A DNA stretch of 50,702 bases from Zygnema cylindricum (taxonomy: Eukaryota; Streptophyta; Zygnematophyceae; Zygnematales; Zygnemataceae), in the NCBI GenBank assembly GCA_037447655.1, contig JBBHKE010002164.1, positions 1 through 50,702 on the forward strand, written 5' to 3'. Both the position numbers and the translations under genes were made by a program. A model generated the notes under the pieces. The model saw nothing but the letters and a program-made list of their open reading frames with translations. It was not told the origin of the DNA and did no database searches. This document shows positions 33,308 through 43,739 of the stretch, piece after piece. Positions within the stretch are counted from its first letter, which is position 1. Every line of letters begins with the position of its first letter.

Positions 33308-35689
33308 ACGATTACTGCGTACAGTGCGCATCAATCGATTTTGAATAAAATTTGTACCTTTCTTCTCATTAGTACTGATTACGTACACTAACGTACAGCG
33401 TCCGTATATGACAGTTCATTTGAGGATTGTTTAAGGGTTTTAGGAGATTCTAGGGTACATTTCGTACATTCCAAATTTTTAACTACAGCTGTTTTAGATT
33501 TTTTCTTACATTTACGTACAGTGTCCGTATTTTTTCGTACCTTTTACGGTTATATATTTTAGATTTTTACAGTAGGCTGCCGTACATGTCAGTTTCGTTA
33601 AGGACAACTGCGTTACATTTTTCGTCCATTTACTGGCATTTTCGTACGTTTCCGGGATTTTAGGGTTATATACGTTACATACTTGTACGTTCCCGTATAA
33701 TTCAGGACAATGGTCGTACATTTTTCGTACTGATATCGCATGTCTTCCGTACCTTTCTAGATTTTTGAAGGATTTTTTAAGGTCACGCTTTTTGTACATT
33801 TTAGTACATTCGTACAGAGAAAGTACGTTATTTGCGAAATATAAGAAACAAGCAAATGCTACGTAGTTTTCGGAAAAAAAATAGAAATCCGTATGAATTG
33901 GACAACTGTGACGAAAAGTGAGGTTGGGTTCAGAAATCCGGACCTTTCCGTACTATGTCGTACCATTGATTTTGTTTTTATTGCCGAACAGCATTACAAA
34001 GAATCTTGCCCAGTATTCTCCATAATGTCTGGGAGGTAACAATGACCGTTGGATATTCATTCGCCAAGCATTCGCTTCAATAATTAGCTGGCAACCAACC
34101 TGTTGCCACCTCTTGCCACCTGTTGCCACCTTTTTGCCACCACGAGGAGGTGTCCCGAAGAGCCGCGACACGTCGGATGATTATGATACGTGTCACGATG
34201 GACAACCAACGGAAATGAACAAATTTGCACATGATGTGTACTGTACTCGAGAGGTGCCGAAGGTCCCAAACTTGTATGGAGGCTTGTTCAATACCCTCAC
34301 TGTACCTTCTGAACTACAACCAAAAATATCAAATGTAATCTCATAACGCTCTTTCGTCACGCTATTTATGTCAACGCAAAAGTACAAAAGCTGTGTTGTA
34401 CGATGACCTATTCGCACGTACTTCGTAAGCACTTGAAGTTACGGTGGGGTTCCATCAGGAAATTTTGTAATCGTACGGCCAACTTTACAGGCTCGGTTTA
34501 TTGAGGGTGGACTTCCATTAGCGAAAAGTGGGGTTGTTTACTAAGGGCCGTACCGTTTCGTACAGGTTCGAACCATTTTTATGCTTTGCCCTTTTATAAA
34601 AAGGGAAATGCATTCTGGTCGCATTCGTCTCTGGTGACAACGATAATTGATCGTCGACTTGTAAGATCTTGAGCCGTTGAGTGTTTTGAGTTTTGATTGG
34701 CATTGTCATGTTCCAATTTTGATGTAATAAAAAGAAACACGTGGTACAATTCTATTTGTTGTATTTCCCGTGGTTGTAATGGTATAATAAACGACCAGAT
34801 AAATTCGACGTCACGCCAAAATGTCATGTTATCAATACCCGCAAATTATCGTACTTTTTATTTTTGCGAGTGCGATCCCGTCACATCACGCCACATTGTA
34901 CAAAAACAAAAGGTCCTTGGCAACCGAAGGGCAAAGCACCGGGTCGCCCACAACTATTATTTTTTTAAGTTTTTAAGGGTGGACTTCCATTAGGAATTTC
35001 AATAATTGTACGGAAACTTTTATTGAAGGGCGTGCCTTCAAATAGGTCGCGTGGGTAAACCACTTTTTATTTGCGTGGCTCATTCTGGTTGATAACATGT
35101 TGGTCAATATTAGATGCTTAAAATCTTGAAAGAATCTTAGAATGCAAAGTCTGAGCGCAATATCTGTACGGGCGGAGGCAATATTTGTACCAGCGGAAGT
35201 AATTAATGACTGGTAAGAAGGCATTACAACGTACCAGCCAAAATTTCAAAACGGAACGACAAAAAGGCGGCACCAAACTTTGATGGTGGGAGCGTGACGG
35301 GATAATTTCGGCGGATTCGCAGCCACCCTAGCGAAAAGCACATGGCCCATGGAACGTGTACGAAAATATGCGCGCGCTCATCGTGGATTTTTTTTCTTAT
35401 TCCACGCGGCCTATGAAGTTACGGTTGCGTTCTATTAAGAAATTTTGTAATCGTACGGCCAACTTTACGAGCTCGGTGAACAGGGTATCCCCTTGTAATT
35501 GGTATTTTGATAAAGTATTTTGGACTATGGTGAAGATTCTCCATACTACTTTGAAGAGCGTCCACATGTGCAAAAATGAAATCGGAACTTTAAAATGTGA
35601 CAGTTGTAGTTGTGGGTACAACTGATGACGGCTGAATACGACTACGAAACTGCTAAAAAAGATGACGCACGTAAAAACTACGACGATTG
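33308..35689. other. No gene seen; dispersed repeats
   Basis: The part at 33380-33830 is dense in CGTACATTT words. At 34098-34142, TTGCCACCT recurs four times. A 62-base segment at 34435-34496 (AATTTTGTAATCGTACGGCC core) is repeated at 35415-35476 and partly near 34970. No splice-supported exon was found. Confidence 0.4.
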
Positions 35690-36485
35690 TGTTAGGATTA
35701 TTGGGAGAATCGGCAGATCAACTGAAATCATGTTTTGGTTCGATGTGGAGAATCAGTCGTCCATGGATTTGTTGACGTTTCGATTCGCGTGTCGCTATGC
35801 GATTTCGAGTATGGTTTTACGATTTGCCTCAGAGTACCTTTGGTTTCGTTCAATGTACGGCGGTTTAGAACTGGCCAGTACATAGATTATTTATGTATGA
35901 TGGTTCAGTTTGATTTCGTAAGTTTTGTAATGTCTTGAACGGTGATTGTGTTATTTAGTGCGCTGCACGTGTCTATTTCGTTTTAGTGCGATGTACATGT
36001 CAGTTCGCTTTAGTGCGTGTCACTTTTTTTCGGCGCTTGAATGTTTTTATTAGGCGCACGTCCACATGTGGACTTCGTCGCCCTCGTCTGTTTTCAGTTG
36101 GTGGAGTAAGTGGTCGTGAGTTGTCGATGTTAAGAAGGTATATTAGCGTGTGCTATTATCAGTTTTGTGTGCAGTTTGGGGAGATGCATCATGCAGTCTG
36201 TTGAGATGCATCATGTGTGTTAAGGAGTGACACATTAAGATGTAGAGAGAGAAGAAGACTTAAGGAAAGAGGGAAAAACTGTGAAGGAGAGAGGTTGTAT
36301 TGAAGAAAGCTTTGGCTTACTATATTGAAATTCGGCCGACATGATTTCTTGTGAGCTGTGAGGGTTTTATGTGTAAGAGTATGTTTTTAAGCTTCCGCTG
36401 TGACATTTGATTTGTCATTTGTGAGCATCTCTGTGAGCACTTTATCGATTCTTAACAATTGGTATCACTTTATCGATTCTTAACA
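35690..36485 (+). repeat. 5' LTR
   Basis: The text from 35795 to 36440 matches 39345-39945 of the 3' LTR, for example GAGTACCTTTGGTTTCGTTC and GTCGTGAG-like stretches. The end is duplicated: TTCTTAACA closes at 36457 and again at 36485. Confidence 0.85.
36430..36485 (+). repeat. 28-bp tandem duplication across the LTR end and primer site
   Basis: CACTTTATCGATTCTTAACA followed by ATTGGTAT occurs twice back to back. The first copy of the primer site is cut off after TGGTATCA; the second is complete. Confidence 0.9.
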
Positions 36486-36499
36486 ATTGGTATCAGAGC
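36486..36499 (+). promoter_or_regulatory. Primer-binding site, initiator-Met type
   Basis: ATTGGTATCAGAGC lies directly after the LTR end. TGGTATCAGAGC is the standard plant copia/gypsy primer site, complementary to the 3' end of initiator-Met tRNA. Confidence 0.85.
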
Positions 36500-36553
36500 A
36501 TGTTAGTGATTATGATTGTGAGGAAGTTAGTGAATTAGTGAGGAAGAGGAGCC

Positions 36554-37255
36554 ATGGGAAGGAAGACTTTGGACGTGCTTCCTGTTCCCGAAGGATCCAA
36601 AGGATCCTCCCGTTTGTCGTGTGAGAGTAAAGTTAATTCAGGAGGTGCAAGAATTTATGAGGATCTGTTTTTCTGAATTGTTTGACACGGTGATCAAGTA
36701 TATTGATGTGAGACTTCAGAATGAGTTTGGAGGAAGGAATGGAAGGTCTTATGTGAGTAAGGAGCCGAGGTTCAGCCCTTGTGGCAGTGAGAGTTTGCAG
36801 AGTGAGAAGGAGTTCAATTTGAAACAATTCGCTCGAGTGATGATCTGGCTCCGAATTGGAGGCCAAGTGGTGGAAATCCGGATTATGATGTCGCAGTTTT
36901 GAAGGAGAAAAGTTGCAAAGAGTTGCAAGAAGTCGAGGATAATTCCGATTTGGAGGACGAAGAAGCTGAAAATGATAAAGACGTTAAAGAAGAAGAAAAC
37001 GAGGAAAGAGACAAAGAAACTGTGGAGAAAAATGTGTGGAAAATTGGGAAAGAAAAGGGGAAGAGATTGCAGAGTTTTCCAAGGAGGAAGAATGTCGATA
37101 TGTACAGACTTGTTTTTGACCGAGGCAAAATAGGCAAAGAATATTCAGAACAAGGAGGACGTGGCGGCCGTGGTCGCAGATTTGGTCCTGGTAGAGGACG
37201 TGGAGAAAGACATGTTCACTTTGCAGGTTCGGAAGAGGAAGAGGACTTTGACTGA
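36554..37255 (+). pseudogene. Broken Gag-like frame: acidic region and RGG box
   Basis: The frame starts with MGRKTLDVLPVPEG at 36554, shifts near 36620 (VKLIQEVQEFMRICFSELFD), and shifts again near 36805 to a frame open to 37255. That last part reads PNWRPSGGNPDYD, then a long Glu/Asp/Lys-rich stretch, then GGRGGRGRRFGPGRGRGER and an acidic tail. The RGG box suggests RNA binding and would suit a Gag that packages RNA. No zinc knuckle is seen. Two frame changes are needed, so this copy is probably dead unless introns remove them. Confidence 0.5.
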
Positions 37256-37834
37256 AATGTTCAGATTTTATAATTCGGCGTGTGCATTGGCAAGCGACAG
37301 ATTGGGATAATGTTGGGACGATTAGAATTAAAAAATTAAGGTGGCAGAATATTGGAATTGGTGGAAAAAGGTGTCTGTGAAAAAAAGAGTGAAGGAGATA
37401 TAAAAATAAAAATCAGTGCGGTACAATTTGATTGTACGGAAAAACAAAGCGGTTTATTTTTGACGAACGAAATTATTTTGTGCGACGTTATGTTTGAGAG
37501 GGGGCGATCTTCATCGGTGGTGCGCAATCCCGCTTCTCCCAATAAGAGGGGGATTGTTAGAATATTGGGAGAATCGGCGGGTTTGGTCGATATAGTATTA
37601 TTTTGTTCGCGTTGTATTATAGTTACGTTTCGCTTGGTTTGGTTTGAAGTTACGTTTCAGTTTACGTTTGGTTGAACTTTTGTTACGTTTGATGATTACG
37701 TTTCAGTTGTATTTGCGGTATTATAGTTTCGTCGGTGTCGTTTGGTCCTGTACGGTAGTGGTAGAGACGAACTTTTGTGTGGCTGTTATGTTTATTCTGT
37801 TGGTACCTTCTTGGTTCAACATCACTAGAAAGAA

Positions 37835-38273
37835 ATGGTGAATGAGATGAAAAAATGAATGATTTCGTACCGTTATTTACACAAAAAAACAAAATACAAA
37901 GGCGCCAAACAGCTCGACCGCTCTGTTGTCAACCTTTTTGGAGCGTAGCAACAAGTAAAATATACTTTTTGGAGCGTAGCGACGGACAAAACGTACGGTC
38001 GAGTGCGTCCAAACTTGACAGCAGTAGTCATTCATCTTCTTTTCCGGAAAGCCTTTTTGGAATGCATAATTGCGACTTTGAAAAAGCACGAAGTCATACC
38101 TTGAATGAATAAACCGTACGATGGATTGGTACGGACAGCTTTGAGTCGTCGGCGACTACTTGTACAGCAACATGAATCACATCGCGACGTTTTTATTGAC
38201 GTGAGATGATGTCAAGGGAAATTCACGTCCAAACAAAAAAAAAGGACATTTCTTTCTTCATCTCATTCACCAT
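37835..38273. mobile_element. Probable MITE, about 440 bp
   Basis: ATGGTGAATGAGATGAA at 37835 is perfectly inverted at 38257-38273. The interior includes two direct copies of TTTTTGGAGCGTAGC near 37935 and 37965. No clear target duplication was found. Confidence 0.45.
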
Positions 38274-38379
38274 CATTTTCAAGTGTGAATCCAACAAAGA
38301 AGTTTTGTACGTCAGACTATTCGATTGCTACTGTGAAGCCTAATTGGTGCAGCGGTTACCTAAATCGCTATGTGGATTA

Positions 38380-39160
38380 TGCTGCGGCCCCATGTAGTTG
38401 TAACTTAGCGTACTTTGTATTTTAGCGCGGACCCGGCGGACCCGGATTTCAAGTGTCTCTATGTGTTCATTCGAAATTGTTACTTAAGTTTGTGACAATT
38501 GTATACGTCGACAACGCCCGTGACGGCTGTCATCGTGTACAATTTGTGATGACGCACCATATTTTTTTGAAATTTTTGAAGCGTCGCAAGACACATCAAA
38601 TTTTTTGAAACGATTTGCGGATTTGGTATGTCACGTGTCTTTGCGTGACATCGTTGACGTACAGCCTTGCACCCGTGGCTGTGCAAAATGCCTTTGCGTA
38701 AACCTCTCCCGTCCGGCCGCCATTACTTCGCAAATTTTTCACGTTCGCAGACTTTTCAACTTTGCGTAAAATGACACTGCAGCGTCGAGACCCCTGCAAA
38801 AAAAAAACCGTACAGCATGCAAGCCGACAAAAAAAAACAAACCCTGTACTTTTTTTCGTCATCAAAAACTTCTAAAATCTTTTCACACGTGGGAATATAT
38901 TTTCAAATTGGTGTAGACGAAATTGCTTAGCGTAAAACACATTGCCGATCTGTTTTATGATAAGTTTGAAAATGACGTGACAGTGGGTCGAAAAAACGAA
39001 AGACGACAATTTTTCGTACATCCTAAGTTCAAGAATCACGCAAATTGTACTCTATAAATTTCCAATTTTTTCGTACGGTCGCAACTGAGGCAGTACGACG
39101 CTAAGTTATAAAGGAAAACGACCGGAAAAAACCCGAACTTAGCCACATGGGGCCGCAGCC
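38380..39160. mobile_element. PIF/Harbinger-like MITE, TTA target duplication
   Basis: GCTGCGGCCCCATGT at the left is inverted at the right as ACATGGGGCCGCAGC, and TTA lies just outside both ends (38377-38379, 39161-39163). The subterminal text AACTTAGCGT is also mirrored. The right end resembles that of the 2.76-kb element at 12105-14866, so the two are likely related. Length is 781 bases and there is no coding frame. Confidence 0.65.
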
Positions 39161-39965
39161 TTAGTCCAATCCTTGTGGAGTATCATTGACCCAACTTTTT
39201 GTACGGTTGCTAATGAAAGAGGAGTTGAAATTAAATTTGATTTGGTGTGACGGTCGCAAGTACAAGAGGAGATCATTTTCAGGCCTCTTAAAATAGATTG
39301 CGATTAAATGAATCGATGTGGATTCATACAGACGCCATGGAGATTTGTGTGCCGCGATGCAATTTTTAGTATGGTTTCACGATTTGCATTGGAGTACCTT
39401 TGGTTCGTTCAATCTACGACGGTTTAGTACCGGCCAGTACATATATTATTTATGTATGATGGTTCAGTTTGATTTCGTATGTTTTGTATTGTCTTGAACG
39501 GTGACTGTGTTATTTAGTGCGCTGCACGTGTCTATTATGTTTTAGTACGATTTACATGTCTAGTTCGCTTTAGTGCGTGTCACTTTGTTTCAGCGCTTGA
39601 ATGTTTTTATTGGACGCACGTTCCCATGTGGACTTCGGCGCCCTCGTCTGTTTCCAGTTAGTCAAGTAAATGGTTGTGATTTGACAGTGTTAAAAAGGTA
39701 TATTAGCGTGTGTTATTACCATTTTTTTGTGCAGTTTGAGGAGATGCATCATGCAGTCAGATGAGATGCATCATGTGTCTTAAAGAGTGACACATTAAGA
39801 TGTAGTGAAGAAAGCTTCAACTTAATATATTTATATTTGGCCGATATCATTTCTTGTGGGCTGGGAGGGTTTTATGTGTAGAAATGTTTTTAAGCTTCCG
39901 CTGTGAGATTTGAATTGTCATTTCTGAGCATCTCTGTGAGCACTTTAACAATTCCTAACAGATTG

Positions 39966-40571
39966 TTACACGTCTACAATACACGAGACCATTTGTGAAG
40001 AATTATTAACTAGCGACGAAAGTAGACGTCTACAAGGACAAACAGTAGAAAAAAATACCACCGAGATGGTATGTAGCGGAAGAAATATAAAAACACACAA
40101 AATGGCCATAAAAAAATAACTTCATATAAAAAGATGGTCGATGCCTTTTTACAAGCCTTTTCCCTTTCCTCTCACTTTTCCCTCTTTACTCTATTTGTCC
40201 TAAGATAATGTAAACTTGATACTAAACCGCAGCAACAGAACCCTGGCCCAACGTGCACACAAGGCAGGCACAAGGAGCTTGAAGGCGTGAAGCAGCAGAA
40301 GAGTGGGGTGGTAGCAGGAGGAGGCCTTGTGGCGGGTTGTGTGCTCGGCGCATGGGGCCTGTCCTCACCTTCCCGCCACCACCTGTTCCGCCCCACCCTC
40401 CTTCTCAAACCCACTCTACCACCCACAAGATTGTGTATGAAATGCCATTGTATGCATTTATGTTTAGTACGTTTATGAAAAAAATGATTTTTAACCAATG
40501 CTATATAACTCAACAGGTTGTAAAAATAGAGAAGCAACCAATAGGAAACTTTAATTCATTTAACATTTCTT
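39966..40571. other. No gene seen
   Basis: This lies between two retrotransposons. It begins with AGACGTCTAC-type repeats and holds a GC-richer patch (40230-40430). No frame is supported. Confidence 0.4.
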
Positions 40572-40759
40572 TTATCCAAACTGAAGCCTAAGACGCATGA
40601 CACGCGACCATGTATTCCGCCTCCCTGGAACTAAATGCGACAGCTGGTTAGAGGTGCGAACTCCATGAGATTGCCGCCCCACCAAAAACAAAAGTGTATC
40701 CCAAAGTAGATTTCCTTGTATCAAAATCTCCTCCCCAATCGACATCGCAATAGCCGATG
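40572..40759 (-). pseudogene. RNase H fragment of an older Ty1-copia element
   Basis: The minus strand next to the younger element reads [20 protein letters not shown], then GGAAISWSS, then AVAFSSREAEYM. This is the copia RNase H pattern GY-D-DWAGD-D-RKST-GY and S--EAEY. In-frame stops interrupt it. It continues, across the young insertion, the reverse transcriptase at 47193-47719. Confidence 0.8.
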
Positions 40760-41804
40760 TGAAACTCTGAGACCTCCATAAGTCCTCAGAGTGGACAGCT
40801 TCCAAGAAGCCTCTAGGATAATCCTGACCCCTTTGTGTTTAAGCAAAAATAACTGCCACCCTGGCAGGCAAAAACTCTAACCAACTTCACCCCTGTGAAG
40901 ACAAGACTCCCCTGAGTCGATAGCAAAAAGAATCTCTGAATTTGCTCCCCTGAGCAGTAAGTTATGGAGGGTCAAAGCTGACCTTTTGTACAGGAGCTCT
41001 CTGGGAGAGGGGGTCCTATCTTCTAATTTTTCTAAGTCCTATCTCTCTCACAGACTCTATCTACTGATGTACGGAACCAATCAGAATTGAGTTCCGTACG
41101 AAAAAGTACAGCTGCCGGTGTACTTTAGGTACGGACATTGTACGACATGGCCTAAATGTCGACACATGTCAAATCCGGATTCGGTGCCATAATCTCCGGA
41201 GATTCCACGATCCAACGGAATTTCGCCACGGGTCATCCGATGTGGCGATGGCCACAAACCGCCGAAATCTTCCTCCGCGATCTCGGCGCTAATCCCGGTC
41301 GTCCGATTAAATTCGGATCTAATCGTAGCCATAATAAATACATGCGCGGTATTTGTTTTAATTACGAAACAAATGCGTGGTATTGATTTTGATTCCGTAC
41401 CGCAATCCATACTTTGTATTTTACCGGATGTATGTATCCCGTAATCAGTTATAGTTAAATGAATTATCGTACGTATACATATTTAAATAATTATCAAACT
41501 ATATGCTATGTATCATTAATCATAGACTTAACGGCTAAGGCTACCGGCTAATCCCTGTCTGCCGGCCGGTAGGTACAAGGATCAAATCCTGCCGCCGGCA
41601 TAAACCTTTTAAATAAATTAATCCTAATATAAAATTCCCGTAAACCTCAGGATAGCCAAGGTAGCCATGGCTCTAGCTTCCTCTCCAATTTCTCAGTGAC
41701 TACGACAAGTTTGAGAGTTGGAGAGAGAAGTTAGAGGTAGACTGCCTCGGCTTCTTTATTTCTTTTCAGACCTAGAAAATACTTAAAAACCATTAGTTTC
41801 TACA
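40760..41804 (-). repeat. 3' LTR of the young copia element
   Basis: It is a near-copy of 46156-47192. A purine tract directly precedes it on the element strand. The plus-strand frame conserved in both LTRs is explained by LTR identity. Confidence 0.95.
41560..41600. repeat. GC-rich double hairpin inside the LTR
   Basis: TGCCGGC pairs with GCCGGCA, and inside it AGGAT-CAA-ATCCT forms a second stem. The same structure is at 46944-46984 in the other LTR. Confidence 0.75.
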
Positions 41805-41817
41805 CTCCCCTTATTTT
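41805..41817 (-). promoter_or_regulatory. Polypurine tract
   Basis: On the element strand AAAATAAGGGGAG directly precedes the TGTAGA start of the 3' LTR, where plus-strand DNA synthesis is primed. Confidence 0.85.
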
Positions 41818-43739
41818 CTAGTCAATCTTTAATTTCAGACCACACTTCTCCCTGCATAAAATTAGCTTAGGGGAAGGCACAGGTTTGGTCATCATATCTG
41901 CTACCATCTCACTATCTGATCTGTACTCTAAACTGATTATTTTGTTTTCTACTTTCTCTCTAACAAAGCTGAGTCTGATGTCCATGTGTTTGGCTTTAAA
42001 ATGATGTTTAGGATTGGCAGAAATAGCGATTGCTGCCTGATTATCACAAAATATTTTCTGCACACCACTCTTAAGGTGACCAAGCTCACCAAGCAAAGAC
42101 TTGACCCACATCAATTCTTTTACAGCAGAGCAAGAGGCCATATACTCAGCCTCCATGGTGGACTGAGCAATAACCTTTTGCTGTTTGCTACTCCAACAGC
42201 AAGCCCCATCACCCACATATAATACATATCCAGAAGTGCATCTCCTCATCGGAGCATCACCATAACTGGCATCACTCCAAGTAGTGATGTCAGTATTCTC
42301 CCCACCCAAATGCAACCATAGATCCCTAGTTCCTACCAAATATCTAAGGACTCTCTTTGCTGCCTCCCAATCCTTCTTAGTGGGAGCATTTAGACTTCTA
42401 CTCAACACTCCTACAGCTGCAGCTAAATCCGGCCGGGTACAATTCATAAAATAGATTAGACTTCCCACTACTTGCCTGTAAGGAATAGTCTGCATGAACT
42501 TCTGTTCATCAGGAGATAATTCCTCGTCTAAGACTATGACTCCTTCTTCCTCACTCCCCTCACTTCCCTTCTTCAACTCCATTGGAGTTGTACAACTATT
42601 AGCTTTATCCATTTGAAATTTTTCAAGCATGTTCCCTATTGCTTCCTTTTGAGTCAGTTTTATAATTTTCCTTTTTCGGTCTCTCTCTACTTGAATTCCC
42701 AAAATATATTTTGCTTCTCCCATATCCTTCATTTCAAATCTCCCCTTAAGATCGGTTTTCAGTTTGTTAATTTTTTCCATTGATTTACTTAAAACAAGCA
42801 AATCATCAACATAAATTGCAATAAATATAAAACCTTCCTCATCTTCGAAAACATAGATTGAGTGATCTGAGCTGATCCGAATGTATCCCAGACCGGTAAG
42901 AAACTCATCAAGCTTCTTATTCCATTGTCGAGGTGCCTGTTTCAAACCATAAAGAGATTTAATCAGTCGACATACCTTACTCTCCTCTCCTTCCTCCACA
43001 AAACCTTCGGGTTGTCGCATGAAGATCTCCTCTTCCAATTCTCCATGCAAAAAGGTTGTCTTGATGTCCATCTGATGCACTTCCATGTCTTCCGCCGCTG
43101 CTAAACTGAGAAGTATGCGGACGGAGGGAAATCTGACCACCGGGGCAAAGGTTTCCTCGTAGTCAATTCCTTCCTTTTGTGTAAATCCCTTTGCCACTAA
43201 TCTGGCCTTGTAGCGCTCGATTGTGTTATCTGGGTTCAGTTTTAATTTGAAAACCCACTTACAACCGATTGGTTTTCGGTTAGGTGGACAGTCCACCAGC
43301 TCCCAAGTATCGGCTGCCATGATTGAAGCCATCTCCTCATTGATGGCTGTCTTCCACCGGTTCCTTTCTGGACAAGTCATCGCCTCTCCATAAGTTTGAG
43401 GTTCATCTTGATGAGATAGTTTAGTTACCTTGTTGTTAACCTGTTTTTCTTGCAGTCTTTTGCTACTTCTCCTCCCCCCCTCAAAATCTGAGGTCGGAAT
43501 AGATGGTTCTCGTGGATTCTTTCGAACAAACTCGTCTTCTCCCCTATCCCTTGATTCCGAATCAATTTCCACCACGTCTTCCGCTTCGAGTAGAGTTGTC
43601 ACTGGAGTTTCCACAGCCGAGTCCTTTTCGGTCTGATTTGTTCCTGCAAGAATGTCATCTTCTCTAAAACCTGGATAGTTAGGAAGCTCAAAGTCATCGG
43701 AATTTTCTGACTCAAATCTGATTTTTACTGGCTTCGTAT
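41818..43739 (-). CDS. Copia reverse transcriptase and RNase H
   Basis: The frame is open from a frame change near 43739 to the stop at 41818. Counting from a GTG at 43614, IGCKWVFKLK and KARLVAKGFTQ open the reverse transcriptase. Asp183 lies in QMDIKTTFLHG, and the catalytic pair is in YVDDLL (268-273). YGLKQAPRQW is present. RNase H residues are Asp448 (WSDASYGD), Glu488 (TMEAEY) and Asp524 (FCDNQAAI), and HHFKAKHMDIR lies near the C terminus. All expected catalytic residues are present. The upstream frame continues without a start codon, as expected for part of a polyprotein. It copies the element RNA into DNA. Confidence 0.95.

Larger units (their letters stand above)
35690..39960 (+). 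mobile_element. Non-autonomous LTR retrotransposon, target duplication GATTG
   Basis: The element begins TGTTAGG and ends CCTAACA. GATTG precedes it (35685-35689) and follows it (39961-39965). The primer site TTGGTATCAGAGC is complementary to plant initiator-Met tRNA, and a purine tract (AATAAGAGGGGGA) precedes the second LTR at 37555. The internal region is only about 1.07 kb and has no protease, integrase or reverse transcriptase, so movement would depend on another element. The 3' LTR is about 2.4 kb against 0.8 kb for the 5' LTR because other elements have inserted. Confidence 0.85.
37555..39960 (+). repeat. 3' LTR, expanded by nested insertions
   Basis: It starts TGTTAGAATATTGGGAG, as in the 5' LTR, and ends CCTAACA. 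The 5' and 3' LTRs match over the first about 27 bases and again from about 39345. The middle contains at least one TTA-flanked TIR element and a second inverted-repeat insert. Confidence 0.7.

Noticed and set aside
34563-34575. GGTTCGAACC, like a tRNA B box
   Set aside because: There is no A box, anticodon arm or acceptor stem at the right distance.
40172-40537. Minus-strand 121-codon frame
   Set aside because: It has low-complexity Pro/Thr composition, no motif and no splice or start context.
41156-41386. 76-codon plus-strand frame, also present at 46552-46782
   Set aside because: The two copies are the two LTRs of one element, so identity is automatic and not evidence of coding.
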